64,000 nt of DNA from the NCBI RefSeq assembly GCF_014200575.1, contig NZ_JACHBZ010000003.1, positions 62,001 to 126,000 of the forward strand, read 5' to 3'. Under the pieces are notes generated by a model, which saw nothing but the letters and a program-made list of their open reading frames with translations, had not been told where the DNA came from and did no database searches. Shown in pieces: positions 18,586 to 27,416 of the stretch (the stretch's first letter is position 1; each line of letters starts with the position of its first letter). The DNA comes from Mucilaginibacter saanensis. GTDB taxonomy: Bacteria > Bacteroidota > Bacteroidia > Sphingobacteriales > Sphingobacteriaceae. The translations under genes were made by a program, and so were the position numbers.

Positions 18586-19656
18586 TTATGATTCTATCTT
18601 AAATATAAACGGAGAGGCTGTCATGTACTTACCCCCCTGCGAGGTAGTAAACATATAGGTTGGCTTACCCTGCTGAAACAATAGTTGCGGCCGCTCAAAC
18701 CGCCCGTACTTGTTCAGGTATTTGGGTGGAGGCGGCTGATTGATGTGGTAATACTCCGCATTAAAATAGCCTATTTCAGGTTCGTTCCACTTTTTGCCTG
18801 TTTTTGATTCCATGTACAAACCATACTGATGATTGAACACGCCCATATCACGGGCCAGCATTTTAAAGCGGCCTTTATCCAGCCAAACAAAAGCATCTTC
18901 CAGTTGGGCATTATTACCGCGGCCAGAAAAGTCTATCACCGGGTTACCATCATATTTTATATAAGGCCCTTCCAGTTTATCTGAAATAGCAAGACCATAT
19001 TTACGGTTTCCTTTTACCAATGGGTCAGTTGAGCTTTCATACTCTTCCGTATTCCATGATTTATAGAACAGCCAGTATTGCCCGTTAGGATGCTTGATAA
19101 ATGCCGGGTTGGTAGTGCAATGATCATCCCATGCGCCGGTTGGTCCGGGCAGTAATAACGGCTGATCAGGACGTGTCCAGGGGCCGTCAAGTGAATCGGC
19201 CATTGCTAACCCGATACGCTTAGTATTAGTTTTTCCATTGCAATTACCCATGAAAAACAGGCAATACTTATCATCTACCTTTTTGATTGATGGATTATGA
19301 CAAGTGGTAGCATCCCAGTATCCGGGACCGCGTGGAGCAAGTATAGTTCCCTGGAATTTAAATTCGCTTTCGGGAGTGTCTGCTATTGCGTGGCAAATCT
19401 CGGAACCATTGATCCATCCGCCCATCTTTTTTGAAGCGATCCATCTGGAGAAAAATACATGAATCCTGCCATCGGGGCCCTCAATTGGGCTATTACACCA
19501 AACGTAGTAGCCATCCATTTCCAATGCCCGGCCAACAGGTTTTAGCTTTTTAGCAAATGCCGAAACATGATCGTTTGATCCTGCCGATGCCAAGCCCGGC
19601 AACAATATCATTGCCGAAGCCAAACTCAGATGTTCGATAAAATCCCGTCTTTTCAT
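18586..19656 (-). CDS. Five-bladed beta-propeller glycosidase (GH43-clan-like) with Tat-type signal
   Basis: A 356-aa protein starting MKRRDFIEHLSLASAM, with a twin-arginine export motif unlike the Sec signals of its neighbours. The repeating pattern (WCNSPIEGPDGRIHVFFSRW, ATTCHNPSIKKVDDKYCLFF, DDHCTTNPAFIKHPNGQYWL, QLEDAFVWLDKGRFKML) matches the GH43/GH32/GH117 propeller superfamily. The candidate acid is the Glu of QLEDAF. I do not recognise a characterised family member. It lies 4 nt after the acetylesterase operon segment and just before the GH65-like gene, so a side-chain exo-activity is plausible. Confidence 0.7.
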   Translation of the reverse strand: MKRRDFIEHLSLASAMILLPGLASAGSNDHVSAFAKKLKPVGRALEMDGYYVWCNSPIEGPDGRIHVFFSRWIASKKMGGWINGSEICHAIADTPESEFKFQGTILAPRGPGYWDATTCHNPSIKKVDDKYCLFFMGNCNGKTNTKRIGLAMADSLDGPWTRPDQPLLLPGPTGAWDDHCTTNPAFIKHPNGQYWLFYKSWNTEEYESSTDPLVKGNRKYGLAISDKLEGPYIKYDGNPVIDFSGRGNNAQLEDAFVWLDKGRFKMLARDMGVFNHQYGLYMESKTGKKWNEPEIGYFNAEYYHINQPPPPKYLNKYGRFERPQLLFQQGKPTYMFTTSQGGKYMTASPFIFKIES

Positions 19657-19686
19657 AAGTTAAATTTTCAGGTGAAATGATTGGGG

Positions 19687-20493
19687 TTATTTTAAATACT
19701 TGTTGAGCGCCAATTGGTTAAACGACCTTATTCCTTGGATTACAAACTTCGCGTTTAGCTGTGCTCCGGATTCCAGCGTGTGGGTGCCATCAGTACCAAA
19801 ATAAGTTGATTTAACTTTTGCCTCACCTTCGGTGTCATAATCGTCGGCTATTAATTTGTTCAGATCTATAAAATAAGCTCCGCTTTGTGTGCTCACTTCC
19901 TTTGCCCATTGTCCGTAGCTATCCACATCGTTACGGCCATCAGATTTACCGTCTTTCCATTTATTGCGGGGTATAGGCGAACAAATAATAGGCGTTGCGC
20001 CTTTAGCTTTTATATCAGCAACATATTTACGCATGTACCAGCCATAAGTTTTCACCACCTCCTGAACTTTCCTGATAGGGTTATAAACTTCCTTTTGTTC
20101 GTTACCTGTGCCGCGGATAGTTCCACGTGCACGGGCGGTGTCATCCAGCGCGCCACTATCATTGTGGCCAAATTGCATGATCACAAAGTCGCCGGGCTTA
20201 ACTTTTGTCAGTACTTTATCCCAAAGCCCCATTGTTTGAAAGGTACGGCTGCTGGTTCCGCCTAATGCATCATTTTCAACGGCTACACGCGTAGTATCAA
20301 AATACGCAGCAATGTAATTACCCCAACCCCACAAATCACCGTCGCCCCGGCCCTTGCCATTCTTTACGGTGGAATCGCCAATAAGGTAAAATGTGGGCTT
20401 TGCAGCCGGTTTGCTTAATATAAAAGACGAAAGAAGTATAGCTGATATGAGTAATAAGCTCAACCCTATATTTTTGCTAATCAAGTTTTTCAT
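19687..20493 (-). CDS. Rhamnogalacturonan acetylesterase (CE12, SGNH hydrolase)
   Basis: A secreted esterase that removes acetyl groups from galacturonate in rhamnogalacturonan. Block I is IGDSTVKN (nucleophile Ser41). Block III is QFGHNDSG. Block V is DGTHT, supplying the catalytic Asp and His. A signal peptide covers about residues 1-31. At 268 aa it is family length. It is a tandem paralogue of the next gene upstream (8 nt apart). Two copies may differ in the acetyl position they attack. Confidence 0.92.
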   Translation of the reverse strand: MKNLISKNIGLSLLLISAILLSSFILSKPAAKPTFYLIGDSTVKNGKGRGDGDLWGWGNYIAAYFDTTRVAVENDALGGTSSRTFQTMGLWDKVLTKVKPGDFVIMQFGHNDSGALDDTARARGTIRGTGNEQKEVYNPIRKVQEVVKTYGWYMRKYVADIKAKGATPIICSPIPRNKWKDGKSDGRNDVDSYGQWAKEVSTQSGAYFIDLNKLIADDYDTEGEAKVKSTYFGTDGTHTLESGAQLNAKFVIQGIRSFNQLALNKYLK

Positions 20494-20500
20494 GGTATAA

Positions 20501-21268
20501 CTAATTCTTTAAATATTTATTTAATGGGTTTTGGGGATCGGCTTTGATACCCTCAATAACCGATTCTGAATTTACTGTAGCCCCCATTTTATTGGTATGC
20601 GTATGATCGCCGGGAAAAAACTTCTTAACTGAATCCGGTCCCCATGTATCGTATTTATTAGCCGTTATACGGTTCATATCAATAAAGATCGCGCCTTCCT
20701 GTTGTGCTACTTCCTGGGCCCACTTACCGTAATCATTATTGGCACGTATTACTTTGCCATCCCTGAACTCGTTACGCGGAATCATGGAAAGCACAATAGG
20801 CGTAGCTCCTTTAGCCTTTGTTTCCCTGATGAATTTGCGAAAATACCAGCCATAAGTATGTACTGTTTCTTTAGTTCCATTGGGCCTGGTTAACTCCACT
20901 GTTTCATCACCGGTACCTTTTAACACACCGCGATATCCTTTTTTTGTGGTATCTGGCTGACTGCCTTCATTATGACCAAATACCATCATTACATAATCAC
21001 CCGGTTTTAACAGCGAATCAACCTTGTTCCAACGACCTTCCTTTATAAACGTACGCGTGCTGCGGCCCGCCATCGCATCATTTTCAATATTGATTTTTGA
21101 CAGGTCAAAGTAGTTTGGAATGGTACTTCCCCAACCCCATGTTTCCTTATCATTGTTATGGGTTGTGGAATCGCCTATGAGGTAAATTGTTGGTTTTTGC
21201 TTGTTGACAAAAGCCGAACCTGCAAAGGCAATTATCAGTATGGTTAAAATAGATTTCAATGTTTTCAT
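20501..21268 (-). CDS. Rhamnogalacturonan acetylesterase (CE12, SGNH hydrolase)
   Basis: The second of two adjacent CE12 esterases, 255 aa with a short N-terminal signal segment. It has block I IGDSTTHN (Ser34), block III VFGHNEGSQ and block V PGDHTHTN. Block III reads GHNE instead of GHND; the Asn of the oxyanion hole is kept. It sits 69 nt downstream of the GH2 gene in the same operon. The role is pectin deacetylation in the periplasm or at the surface. Confidence 0.92.
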   Translation of the reverse strand: MKTLKSILTILIIAFAGSAFVNKQKPTIYLIGDSTTHNNDKETWGWGSTIPNYFDLSKINIENDAMAGRSTRTFIKEGRWNKVDSLLKPGDYVMMVFGHNEGSQPDTTKKGYRGVLKGTGDETVELTRPNGTKETVHTYGWYFRKFIRETKAKGATPIVLSMIPRNEFRDGKVIRANNDYGKWAQEVAQQEGAIFIDMNRITANKYDTWGPDSVKKFFPGDHTHTNKMGATVNSESVIEGIKADPQNPLNKYLKN

Positions 21269-21337
21269 AGTTATTTAAAATTGGTATTAACTACTCTATG
21301 ATGATAAGGGTATCCGGCTTTTCATGGCCAGATCAGG

Positions 21338-24274
21338 CTATTTGTTCTTTATATTTTTAGGTCTTAGCTCATCAGGTGTGCCATTAGTATACGAAACAAA
21401 TACCTCTTTTGAGCCGGATTTAAAAATGTCTTCTATGGTGCCGATATTGATATCATCGACCGGTTTAAATTGCGGCGATGCCATATATTTCAATATACTA
21501 TAGTATAACTGTCGTGCTGCTGGTCTGTCATCAGCTATAGTGGGCGAAAGATCTGCACTGCTAACTATAATACTGCCTTTACCCACTTTTGCCTCAAACA
21601 GTAATGCTAACCGCCTATTCATGAACCAGGTATCTATAGGTTGTACAATTGGCCTGAATGTGGCCGGGAAATCTTCCAGGTGCATCACTTGTGCATTCTG
21701 TAAAATATCCCACCATGCTATTTCACTGTAAGATGCGGTTGGAAAATTACAGAATGCCGGATGTTGCGGGTTACATACAAATCCCAGCGTATGCGGCGGA
21801 CGCATTTTAAACCAGGAGGTATTCCAGAAAACCGGAGTAAACGACTGGATAATTTCTTTTCCTTTAATAACCTTGCCTGCGGCATTTAAAAACACTTTGC
21901 CACCATCATTCAGTACCTGTTTGGCTTTGTCATCCAGCAGTGTTGTATAATATATGTCTGTTTTAACCGCGGGCAGCATTGCCGGATACACCCAAAAATC
22001 CCAGTCATTTACATAAGTCGTATTGGGTACAGAAACTTCCAGATTCAATTTTTCGGGTGATTTGAACTCCGATAAAGGAATATTGATATCGCCAGATTGC
22101 TGGCAGTTACCCATCACATAATTCTTTTTATTAAGCACGCCATGCATAATTACTTTATGCTGTGCGTTGGTTAATTTCCAGCTCAGCGCGGCGGTAATAG
22201 GCTGGCTGTAATTAAACAATTCAACCGCGGCCTTTAAGGTTTCGTTATTATGATATACAAACTTTTGGGTGCGAATGAGTGGTACAGTGGCATTACAAAA
22301 ACGGGAGAATTGTTTAGCGGTTATATATCCCTTATCATCCCAAAAAGCATTAAGCACGCCAACCAGGGCAGTTCCCTGCCCCGGATAATCATTTAATGAC
22401 AACAGCTGGAAACCGGAGTACCCCGGCGTGCGCATGGCTTTTTCAATTTCATGTTTGTAACATAGCGCTTGTAATTTACCAGAAGCCATGAGAAATTGCG
22501 TTGCCTCATTAGCCATACCGTGATCCTTTAGATCCTCCTGAAAAAGCTCAAAGTTTTTGGCCCTGTAAACGCCGGTATATTTTTTAATTTCTTTAAAATC
22601 AGGAAATGTGCAGTACTGCCCCATTTCGTGAGCAACAAAGGGCACGTTGAACTGGGCTATCTGCCCGCTGTAGTCTGAATAACTTTCGGGGCGTTGGTTC
22701 CAGGTCAGCCCCCGTGCTCCGGCACGCGCCATATACTCATTGTTCGGAATTATTGGCCAGCTCCCACCTACGGCGGCTCCGGTATACAGCCTTCGGTTGT
22801 CTTTGGCTTTCCAGTAATCTACAAATTTAGTGAGATACTCTACTTGTTTGCCACTGGGTTCGTTACCATAGGCCATCATACAAAATGAGGGATGATTGCC
22901 GTACCATTTGGCCATACGGGTAGTTTCGTCATAGATATACTCATCGATAGGGCGCCCCAAACCCAAACCACTGCCATGATTAGCCCAGGATGGCCCTTCC
23001 ACATGTAAATAAAAACCTGCTTTATCTGCCGCTTCAAAAGCAGCCTCGGGCGGGCACCAGGAGTGAAAACGCATGTGATTTAAACCGTGGGCCCTGCATA
23101 TTTTAAAAATGCGATCCCATTCTGCTTCGGTAGCAGGCGGATACCCTGTTAATGGAAACTCACAGTTGTTTACGGTACCACGCAGAAAAACCGACTTACC
23201 GTTAATGGTGAAAGTTTTTCCGTCGGCCTTAAATTCGTGCATGCCAAAGTTTACCTGCCTGGTATCTATCAACCCAGCAGAGGTAGTCAACGTAGCCGTA
23301 AGCTGATACAAAGCCGGTTTAAATTCATCCCAGGTTTGCATCTTAGCTCCCATTGGTAAATCCATTGTAAATTCAGCCGCACCATCTTTTATAGTGACCG
23401 ACTTACTTACTGCGGGTATCAATTGTGCAATTGTGGTATTAAAAGTTTTGGCACTAAGTGTAATTTTACCATTTGTTATCCCGCTTTTACTATTTATCAA
23501 TATTTTAACCTGCGCGGTTTTTTGTTTCAGGTCAGGATAAACCTGTATATCATCTATCCAGATTGGCGAACCGGCCCGAAGTTCCATTTTACCAATTACA
23601 CCGTTCCAGTTGCCTTGTGTATGATCAGTAATACTATGCGAATCGGGGCCAACGTTAATGGCTTTTATTCGGTTATCAATGCAAAGTGTCATACTGTGTT
23701 TTCCGGGAGATATTTTATCGCCCAGATCAAACTCATGCGGGGCCACCAGACTGTTTTGCACACCGATCTCCATGCTATCAACCCATAAACGGGTTTCTGT
23801 ATGGGCTCTCTCCAGGAAAAGGACTACCCTTTTATTTTTCCAGTCAGCAGGGATAATTACCTCCTTTTTATACCAGGCCGCCCCTGTATAATGTTTGGGT
23901 GGTGTAAGCCAAAAGGGTATTTTCAAGTTGCCTGGCTGCCTGTATTTTGCCATGTGCGGGTTGTAAAACCAGGAGCTGTCATAAATACTGCCAGTCCATT
24001 TTGTTTTCAGGGTTATATCATCGCCTTTTAAGCGCTGAGTCATGGAACCGGGCAGGCGAATAGTATCGGTCAGGGATTTTAAAAACCATTTCTCTTCAAT
24101 CCCTTTATCTGTTGGGTCCATTTTAAACTGCCACACACCAGCCAGCGAAATACTATTAGCCGTTTTTTTTACCGGAGGAATTGACCACGCGCAAAAAAGC
24201 ACTCCTATGATAGCACATGCACAAACCAGAAGCTTTTTTAACCCCTTGTATTTATTACTCAGCTGCCCCTGCAT
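21338..24274 (-). CDS. GH2-family glycosidase (beta-galactosidase-like)
   Basis: A 978-aa retaining exo-beta-glycosidase. An N-terminal hydrophobic segment (residues about 14-30) is followed by the jelly-roll sugar-binding domain (LERAHTETRLWVDSMEIG), the immunoglobulin-like domain, and the TIM barrel with LRGTVNNCEFPLTGYPP. The acid/base is E472 in AYGNEPSGK and the nucleophile is E550 in VAHEMGQY. The long C-terminal part (about 640-978) lacks a motif I recognise. The start codon lies 20 nt inside the GH28 gene. Beta-galactosidase acting on pectic galactan is likely, but glucuronidase or arabinopyranosidase remains possible. Confidence 0.88.
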   Translation of the reverse strand: MQGQLSNKYKGLKKLLVCACAIIGVLFCAWSIPPVKKTANSISLAGVWQFKMDPTDKGIEEKWFLKSLTDTIRLPGSMTQRLKGDDITLKTKWTGSIYDSSWFYNPHMAKYRQPGNLKIPFWLTPPKHYTGAAWYKKEVIIPADWKNKRVVLFLERAHTETRLWVDSMEIGVQNSLVAPHEFDLGDKISPGKHSMTLCIDNRIKAINVGPDSHSITDHTQGNWNGVIGKMELRAGSPIWIDDIQVYPDLKQKTAQVKILINSKSGITNGKITLSAKTFNTTIAQLIPAVSKSVTIKDGAAEFTMDLPMGAKMQTWDEFKPALYQLTATLTTSAGLIDTRQVNFGMHEFKADGKTFTINGKSVFLRGTVNNCEFPLTGYPPATEAEWDRIFKICRAHGLNHMRFHSWCPPEAAFEAADKAGFYLHVEGPSWANHGSGLGLGRPIDEYIYDETTRMAKWYGNHPSFCMMAYGNEPSGKQVEYLTKFVDYWKAKDNRRLYTGAAVGGSWPIIPNNEYMARAGARGLTWNQRPESYSDYSGQIAQFNVPFVAHEMGQYCTFPDFKEIKKYTGVYRAKNFELFQEDLKDHGMANEATQFLMASGKLQALCYKHEIEKAMRTPGYSGFQLLSLNDYPGQGTALVGVLNAFWDDKGYITAKQFSRFCNATVPLIRTQKFVYHNNETLKAAVELFNYSQPITAALSWKLTNAQHKVIMHGVLNKKNYVMGNCQQSGDINIPLSEFKSPEKLNLEVSVPNTTYVNDWDFWVYPAMLPAVKTDIYYTTLLDDKAKQVLNDGGKVFLNAAGKVIKGKEIIQSFTPVFWNTSWFKMRPPHTLGFVCNPQHPAFCNFPTASYSEIAWWDILQNAQVMHLEDFPATFRPIVQPIDTWFMNRRLALLFEAKVGKGSIIVSSADLSPTIADDRPAARQLYYSILKYMASPQFKPVDDINIGTIEDIFKSGSKEVFVSYTNGTPDELRPKNIKNK

Positions 24275-25667
24275 TGTTTAAGTTAAGTTTAGTGTTGTCT
24301 TTTGTTGTGATGGTGGAGTTTTTCCACTCCCAACCTTGTGCAAACTGGATATCCCCTGCGGTAGCGGCCTCAATGTTCACGTTATCGAAGTGGAAATTTT
24401 GCATAGCGGCCTCTTTTAATCCAATGGCGTTAATGGCTTTTTTTGCTCCGGTTACTTTAACATTTGAAACAAAAATATCTTTAAAATGTGATATCCCCCT
24501 TTCGGCAGGCTCTACCTGGTGCAATATTTTTTTCCAATGTTCCGGAACACTGTCTATATGATAATCGTCTGGCAATTTTGAATAGCTGTAGCTGGGGTTC
24601 CAATTCATGGTGACCTGAAATGCGGTGCCTACCCCATTCATTGTAATGTTGGTGAAGTGAATATCCTCCACCGTTCCGCCCCTGGTTATGGCCGATTTAA
24701 TATTGAGCCCGTTACTGGTACCGTTACCTGTAAGGTCAGTAGCCAGTACATGCCTGATACCGCCTGATGTTTCACTGCCGCAGGTAATCAGCCCTGCCCC
24801 GGCCCTTGAAATACATTTACGTATTACCACATACTCGGTAGGTCGGTTTACCCGTAATCCGTCCCAATCACGACCGGCTTTAAGGCAAAAATCATCGTCA
24901 TTACAATCAATATCACAGTTTTGCACCAAGATCCAGCTGGATGAGTCTATATCTATACCATCTGTTGACGGCCCATGGCCATCAACGTTGTTACGAATGG
25001 TGATACCATCAACCGTAACTTGATTGGAATAAAGCAGCTGCACTGTCCAAAAGCCAGCCTGTTGCAGTGTAATATCTTTAATGGTTACGTCGGCAGAGTT
25101 AGAAACCAAGAGGGTTCGTGGGCGCTGTGCATCGTAATCTACAATCCAGCGCAGTCCTTTCGGGTCATACTCCGAACGCATTTTGCGGTAGATATCCCAA
25201 AAAAGTTTGCCCTGTGCGTTTACTAAGCCCTTTCCGGTAATGGCCACATTCTCCTGCCCGATAATATTGATCAAGGCGGCTGGCCATTTCATTTCTATAC
25301 CGGCCACTCGGGTATCAATTTCGGGATAGTCCTTTATATCCTGGCTGCCCATCAGTTCCACACCCGGCGGAATATTAAAACAAACGTTTTTCCTGATAAA
25401 TATAGAACCGGTTAAATATTTACCCGGTTTAAATGAAACTATGCCTCCCCCTTTTGCTGCACATTCATCTATTGTTTTTTGTATAGCTGCTGTATTGATG
25501 GTTTTACCATCGTTAACCGCGCCGTTATTATTTATATACCAGGTTTGTGTTTTTTGAGGATAACGTTTTGCTCCAACTTTAGCTGCCCATACGGGGATAT
25601 CTTGGGCATGTGATATAGCACCTGTTAAAAAAAATATCAAAACGAAACAGCACAGTATTTTCATCAT
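24255..25667 (-). CDS. GH28 polygalacturonase/rhamnogalacturonan hydrolase
   Basis: A right-handed beta-helix hydrolase of the pectin backbone. The open frame runs to 25847, but that extension crosses a terminator and a promoter. I place the start at 25667, giving the signal peptide MMKILCCFVLIFFLTGAISHA. Catalytic-region motifs are STDGIDID, CNDDDFCLKAG and CGSETSGG, then NIKS. Compared with classical NTDG/DD/GHG/RIK, the GHG His is absent and Arg is replaced by Asn. GSE-GG forms are common in bacterial exo-acting members. It is the first gene of the longest PUL1 operon. Confidence 0.9.
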   Translation of the reverse strand: MMKILCCFVLIFFLTGAISHAQDIPVWAAKVGAKRYPQKTQTWYINNNGAVNDGKTINTAAIQKTIDECAAKGGGIVSFKPGKYLTGSIFIRKNVCFNIPPGVELMGSQDIKDYPEIDTRVAGIEMKWPAALINIIGQENVAITGKGLVNAQGKLFWDIYRKMRSEYDPKGLRWIVDYDAQRPRTLLVSNSADVTIKDITLQQAGFWTVQLLYSNQVTVDGITIRNNVDGHGPSTDGIDIDSSSWILVQNCDIDCNDDDFCLKAGRDWDGLRVNRPTEYVVIRKCISRAGAGLITCGSETSGGIRHVLATDLTGNGTSNGLNIKSAITRGGTVEDIHFTNITMNGVGTAFQVTMNWNPSYSYSKLPDDYHIDSVPEHWKKILHQVEPAERGISHFKDIFVSNVKVTGAKKAINAIGLKEAAMQNFHFDNVNIEAATAGDIQFAQGWEWKNSTITTKDNTKLNLNNAGAAE

Positions 25668-25750
25668 TTGCTTTTTTTGGTGATGGTGTTTATTGCCGGT
25701 ACTGGCTTTTCTTTTCAGCGGGGTATACTTTGCAGAAAGCCAAAATTGGT

Positions 25751-25798
25751 ATACGAACTTATAAGATAATTTATCAATCGGCATCCTGTAGCATCCTG
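25751..25798 (-). promoter_or_regulatory. PUL1 promoter A: tandem CAGGATGC repeat plus -7 box (GH28 operon)
   Basis: Read on the minus strand, CAGGATGC-TA-CAGGATGC occupies 25798-25781. About 20 bp downstream is TAAGTTCGTAT (25761-25751), close to the Bacteroidota -7 consensus TAnnTTTG. The tandem copies are exactly one helical turn apart. The same layout appears upstream of three other PUL1 units. The GH28 start codon is about 84 nt further on. Confidence 0.75.
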
Positions 25799-25802
25799 CA
25801 AT

Positions 25803-25838
25803 ATAAGTATAGCGACACAGGATAGTCGCTATACTTAT
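25803..25838 (-). terminator. Terminator after the PUL1 SusC-SusD pair
   Basis: ATAAGTATAGCGAC (25803-25816) pairs perfectly with GTCGCTATACTTAT (25825-25838) around an 8-nt loop. It follows the SusD stop codon and precedes promoter A, separating the transporter unit from the GH28 operon. Confidence 0.8.
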
Positions 25839-25873
25839 GATAATCATTTTACTAAATAAGCTTTATTCTTTGG

Positions 25874-27397
25874 TTAATAACCCGGATTTTGCGTGTACAG
25901 TCCCGGAGCTGCATCCAGTTGTGTTTGCGGCACTGGGTATATCACATAATTTGCTACTACCGGTTTAATGCTCTTCTGAGCATCTTCCTTAGCAATCCAG
26001 GCGTTCATGATCGTGATCAGGTCGCCACTCCTTTGCAAATCAAACCAACGCGAACCCTCGTCAGCGAACTCCCTGCGGCGCTCGTCAAACAATTGCGGTA
26101 GTGTTACACCTGTTACTGATGGTAGTCCGGCCCTTGTTCTTACCTGGTTAACAATGGCATCCACATCGCTTTGTGAGCCGCCTGTTGCGCCGTGCAAAAT
26201 ACATTCAGCTTTCAGCATTAACACATCGGTATACCTGATGGCAATAAAGTTTATCCCCCAGTCAAACCTGCTTGCTGCAGGAATTTTGGTGATATCAAGC
26301 CATTTTTTAAAAAATGGACGATTTTCTGTACTTCCGGCATTGGTATAACCGGCAGAATTGATACTAAAGGCTTTACGCACATCGGTAGCATCATAGCTGT
26401 TAGCCAAATCATTTGATACCGGGATAATCTCTAAACTACCGTTTGATTTGGTATCCTTGATATATAAAAAGTAGGTGTTAGGAGCAAGTGTCCAAGGGAA
26501 TGAGGCGCCATAAAGGTCACTGCTGCCGCTTATGCCACTGGTATACATGACATCAAATACGGCCTCTTTATTCGTGGTAGGGCTTTGGTTAGTGTATGAA
26601 AATACGCTGGTATAACTTGGATCAAAAGCAAACAGACCGCTGGTAATTACGTCCTGTAATAAAGGTAACGCCAGGTTCCATTCATTTGAACCTGTTCCGG
26701 GCCCTTCTATGCCATAGTTTGGTGCCGATTTAGCCATATAAACCTGGGCCAGTAAGGCTTCGGCTGCATATTTGGAGGCACGGCCTACATCAACTCCGGT
26801 ATATGTAGCCGGTAAATTAGCTATAGCCGATTGCAAATCTGCAATGATGAGCTTGTAAACATCAGCCACCGGGCTACGGCCAATAGTAGCAGCTTCCGGA
26901 GCCGTTACCGGGTGATCAATAACAGGCACCTTGCCATAATACCTAACCAGGTCAAAATAATAAAACGCACGTAGAAACTTCGCTTCGGCCTGTAACCTGG
27001 TAGCCAGAGTGGCCGAACCGATGTAACTGCCGTTTTTAGTTACCTGATCAAGCAAGGTATTGGCCCTGAAAATACCGTTAAAATCGGTACCCCAAGCCTC
27101 AGTTACGTAGGCGTTTGCAGCCAGTGATGGCGAGAAATCATTTACCGGGTCCCAATCACGAACGGTAACGGAAACACCGTATATGTTGTCTGAACGAATT
27201 TCAGACATGTTAGCCAATCGTACCGGGTAGTTATGCAGATCGGCATAAATAGCGTTTGAGGCCTGCAGAAAATCACTCGGTGAATGGTAAAAAGTAGCTG
27301 TGGTAGAGGATGAAATAGGCACCTGGTTTAAATCCTTGTTACAGGACGACATTGCTAAAACAGCTGATATGGTTGATAGAAAAAATATCTTTTTCAT
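25874..27397 (-). CDS. SusD-family outer-membrane glycan-binding lipoprotein (PUL1)
   Basis: A surface lipoprotein that captures oligosaccharides and acts as the lid of its SusC partner. The lipobox ends at Cys19 (LAMSSC). The N-terminal SusD-like domain includes DLNQVPISSSTTATFYHS. The helical tetratrico-peptide-like core contains AEAKFLRAFYYFDLVRYYGK, a hallmark of the family, and the C-terminus has DERRREFADEGSRWFDLQRSG. At 507 aa it is full length. It starts 19 nt downstream of SusC and shares promoter B. Confidence 0.95.
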   Translation of the reverse strand: MKKIFFLSTISAVLAMSSCNKDLNQVPISSSTTATFYHSPSDFLQASNAIYADLHNYPVRLANMSEIRSDNIYGVSVTVRDWDPVNDFSPSLAANAYVTEAWGTDFNGIFRANTLLDQVTKNGSYIGSATLATRLQAEAKFLRAFYYFDLVRYYGKVPVIDHPVTAPEAATIGRSPVADVYKLIIADLQSAIANLPATYTGVDVGRASKYAAEALLAQVYMAKSAPNYGIEGPGTGSNEWNLALPLLQDVITSGLFAFDPSYTSVFSYTNQSPTTNKEAVFDVMYTSGISGSSDLYGASFPWTLAPNTYFLYIKDTKSNGSLEIIPVSNDLANSYDATDVRKAFSINSAGYTNAGSTENRPFFKKWLDITKIPAASRFDWGINFIAIRYTDVLMLKAECILHGATGGSQSDVDAIVNQVRTRAGLPSVTGVTLPQLFDERRREFADEGSRWFDLQRSGDLITIMNAWIAKEDAQKSIKPVVANYVIYPVPQTQLDAAPGLYTQNPGY

Positions 27398-27416
27398 TTT
27401 GCTAATGTTGAAATAA

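Noticed and set aside
23423..23788. Plus-strand open frames opposite the GH2 gene (and similar ones elsewhere)
   Set aside because: They are antisense shadows of a well-supported enzyme gene, with no start context or recognisable protein features.
25817..25824. ACAGGATA inside the SusD terminator loop, resembling the PUL1 half-site
   Set aside because: It lacks the second repeat and spacing and lies in a hairpin loop.
25668..25847. Upstream extension of the GH28 reading frame (60 codons)
   Set aside because: It runs through a perfect terminator and the promoter A element and would bury the signal peptide. The ATG at 25667 is preferred.
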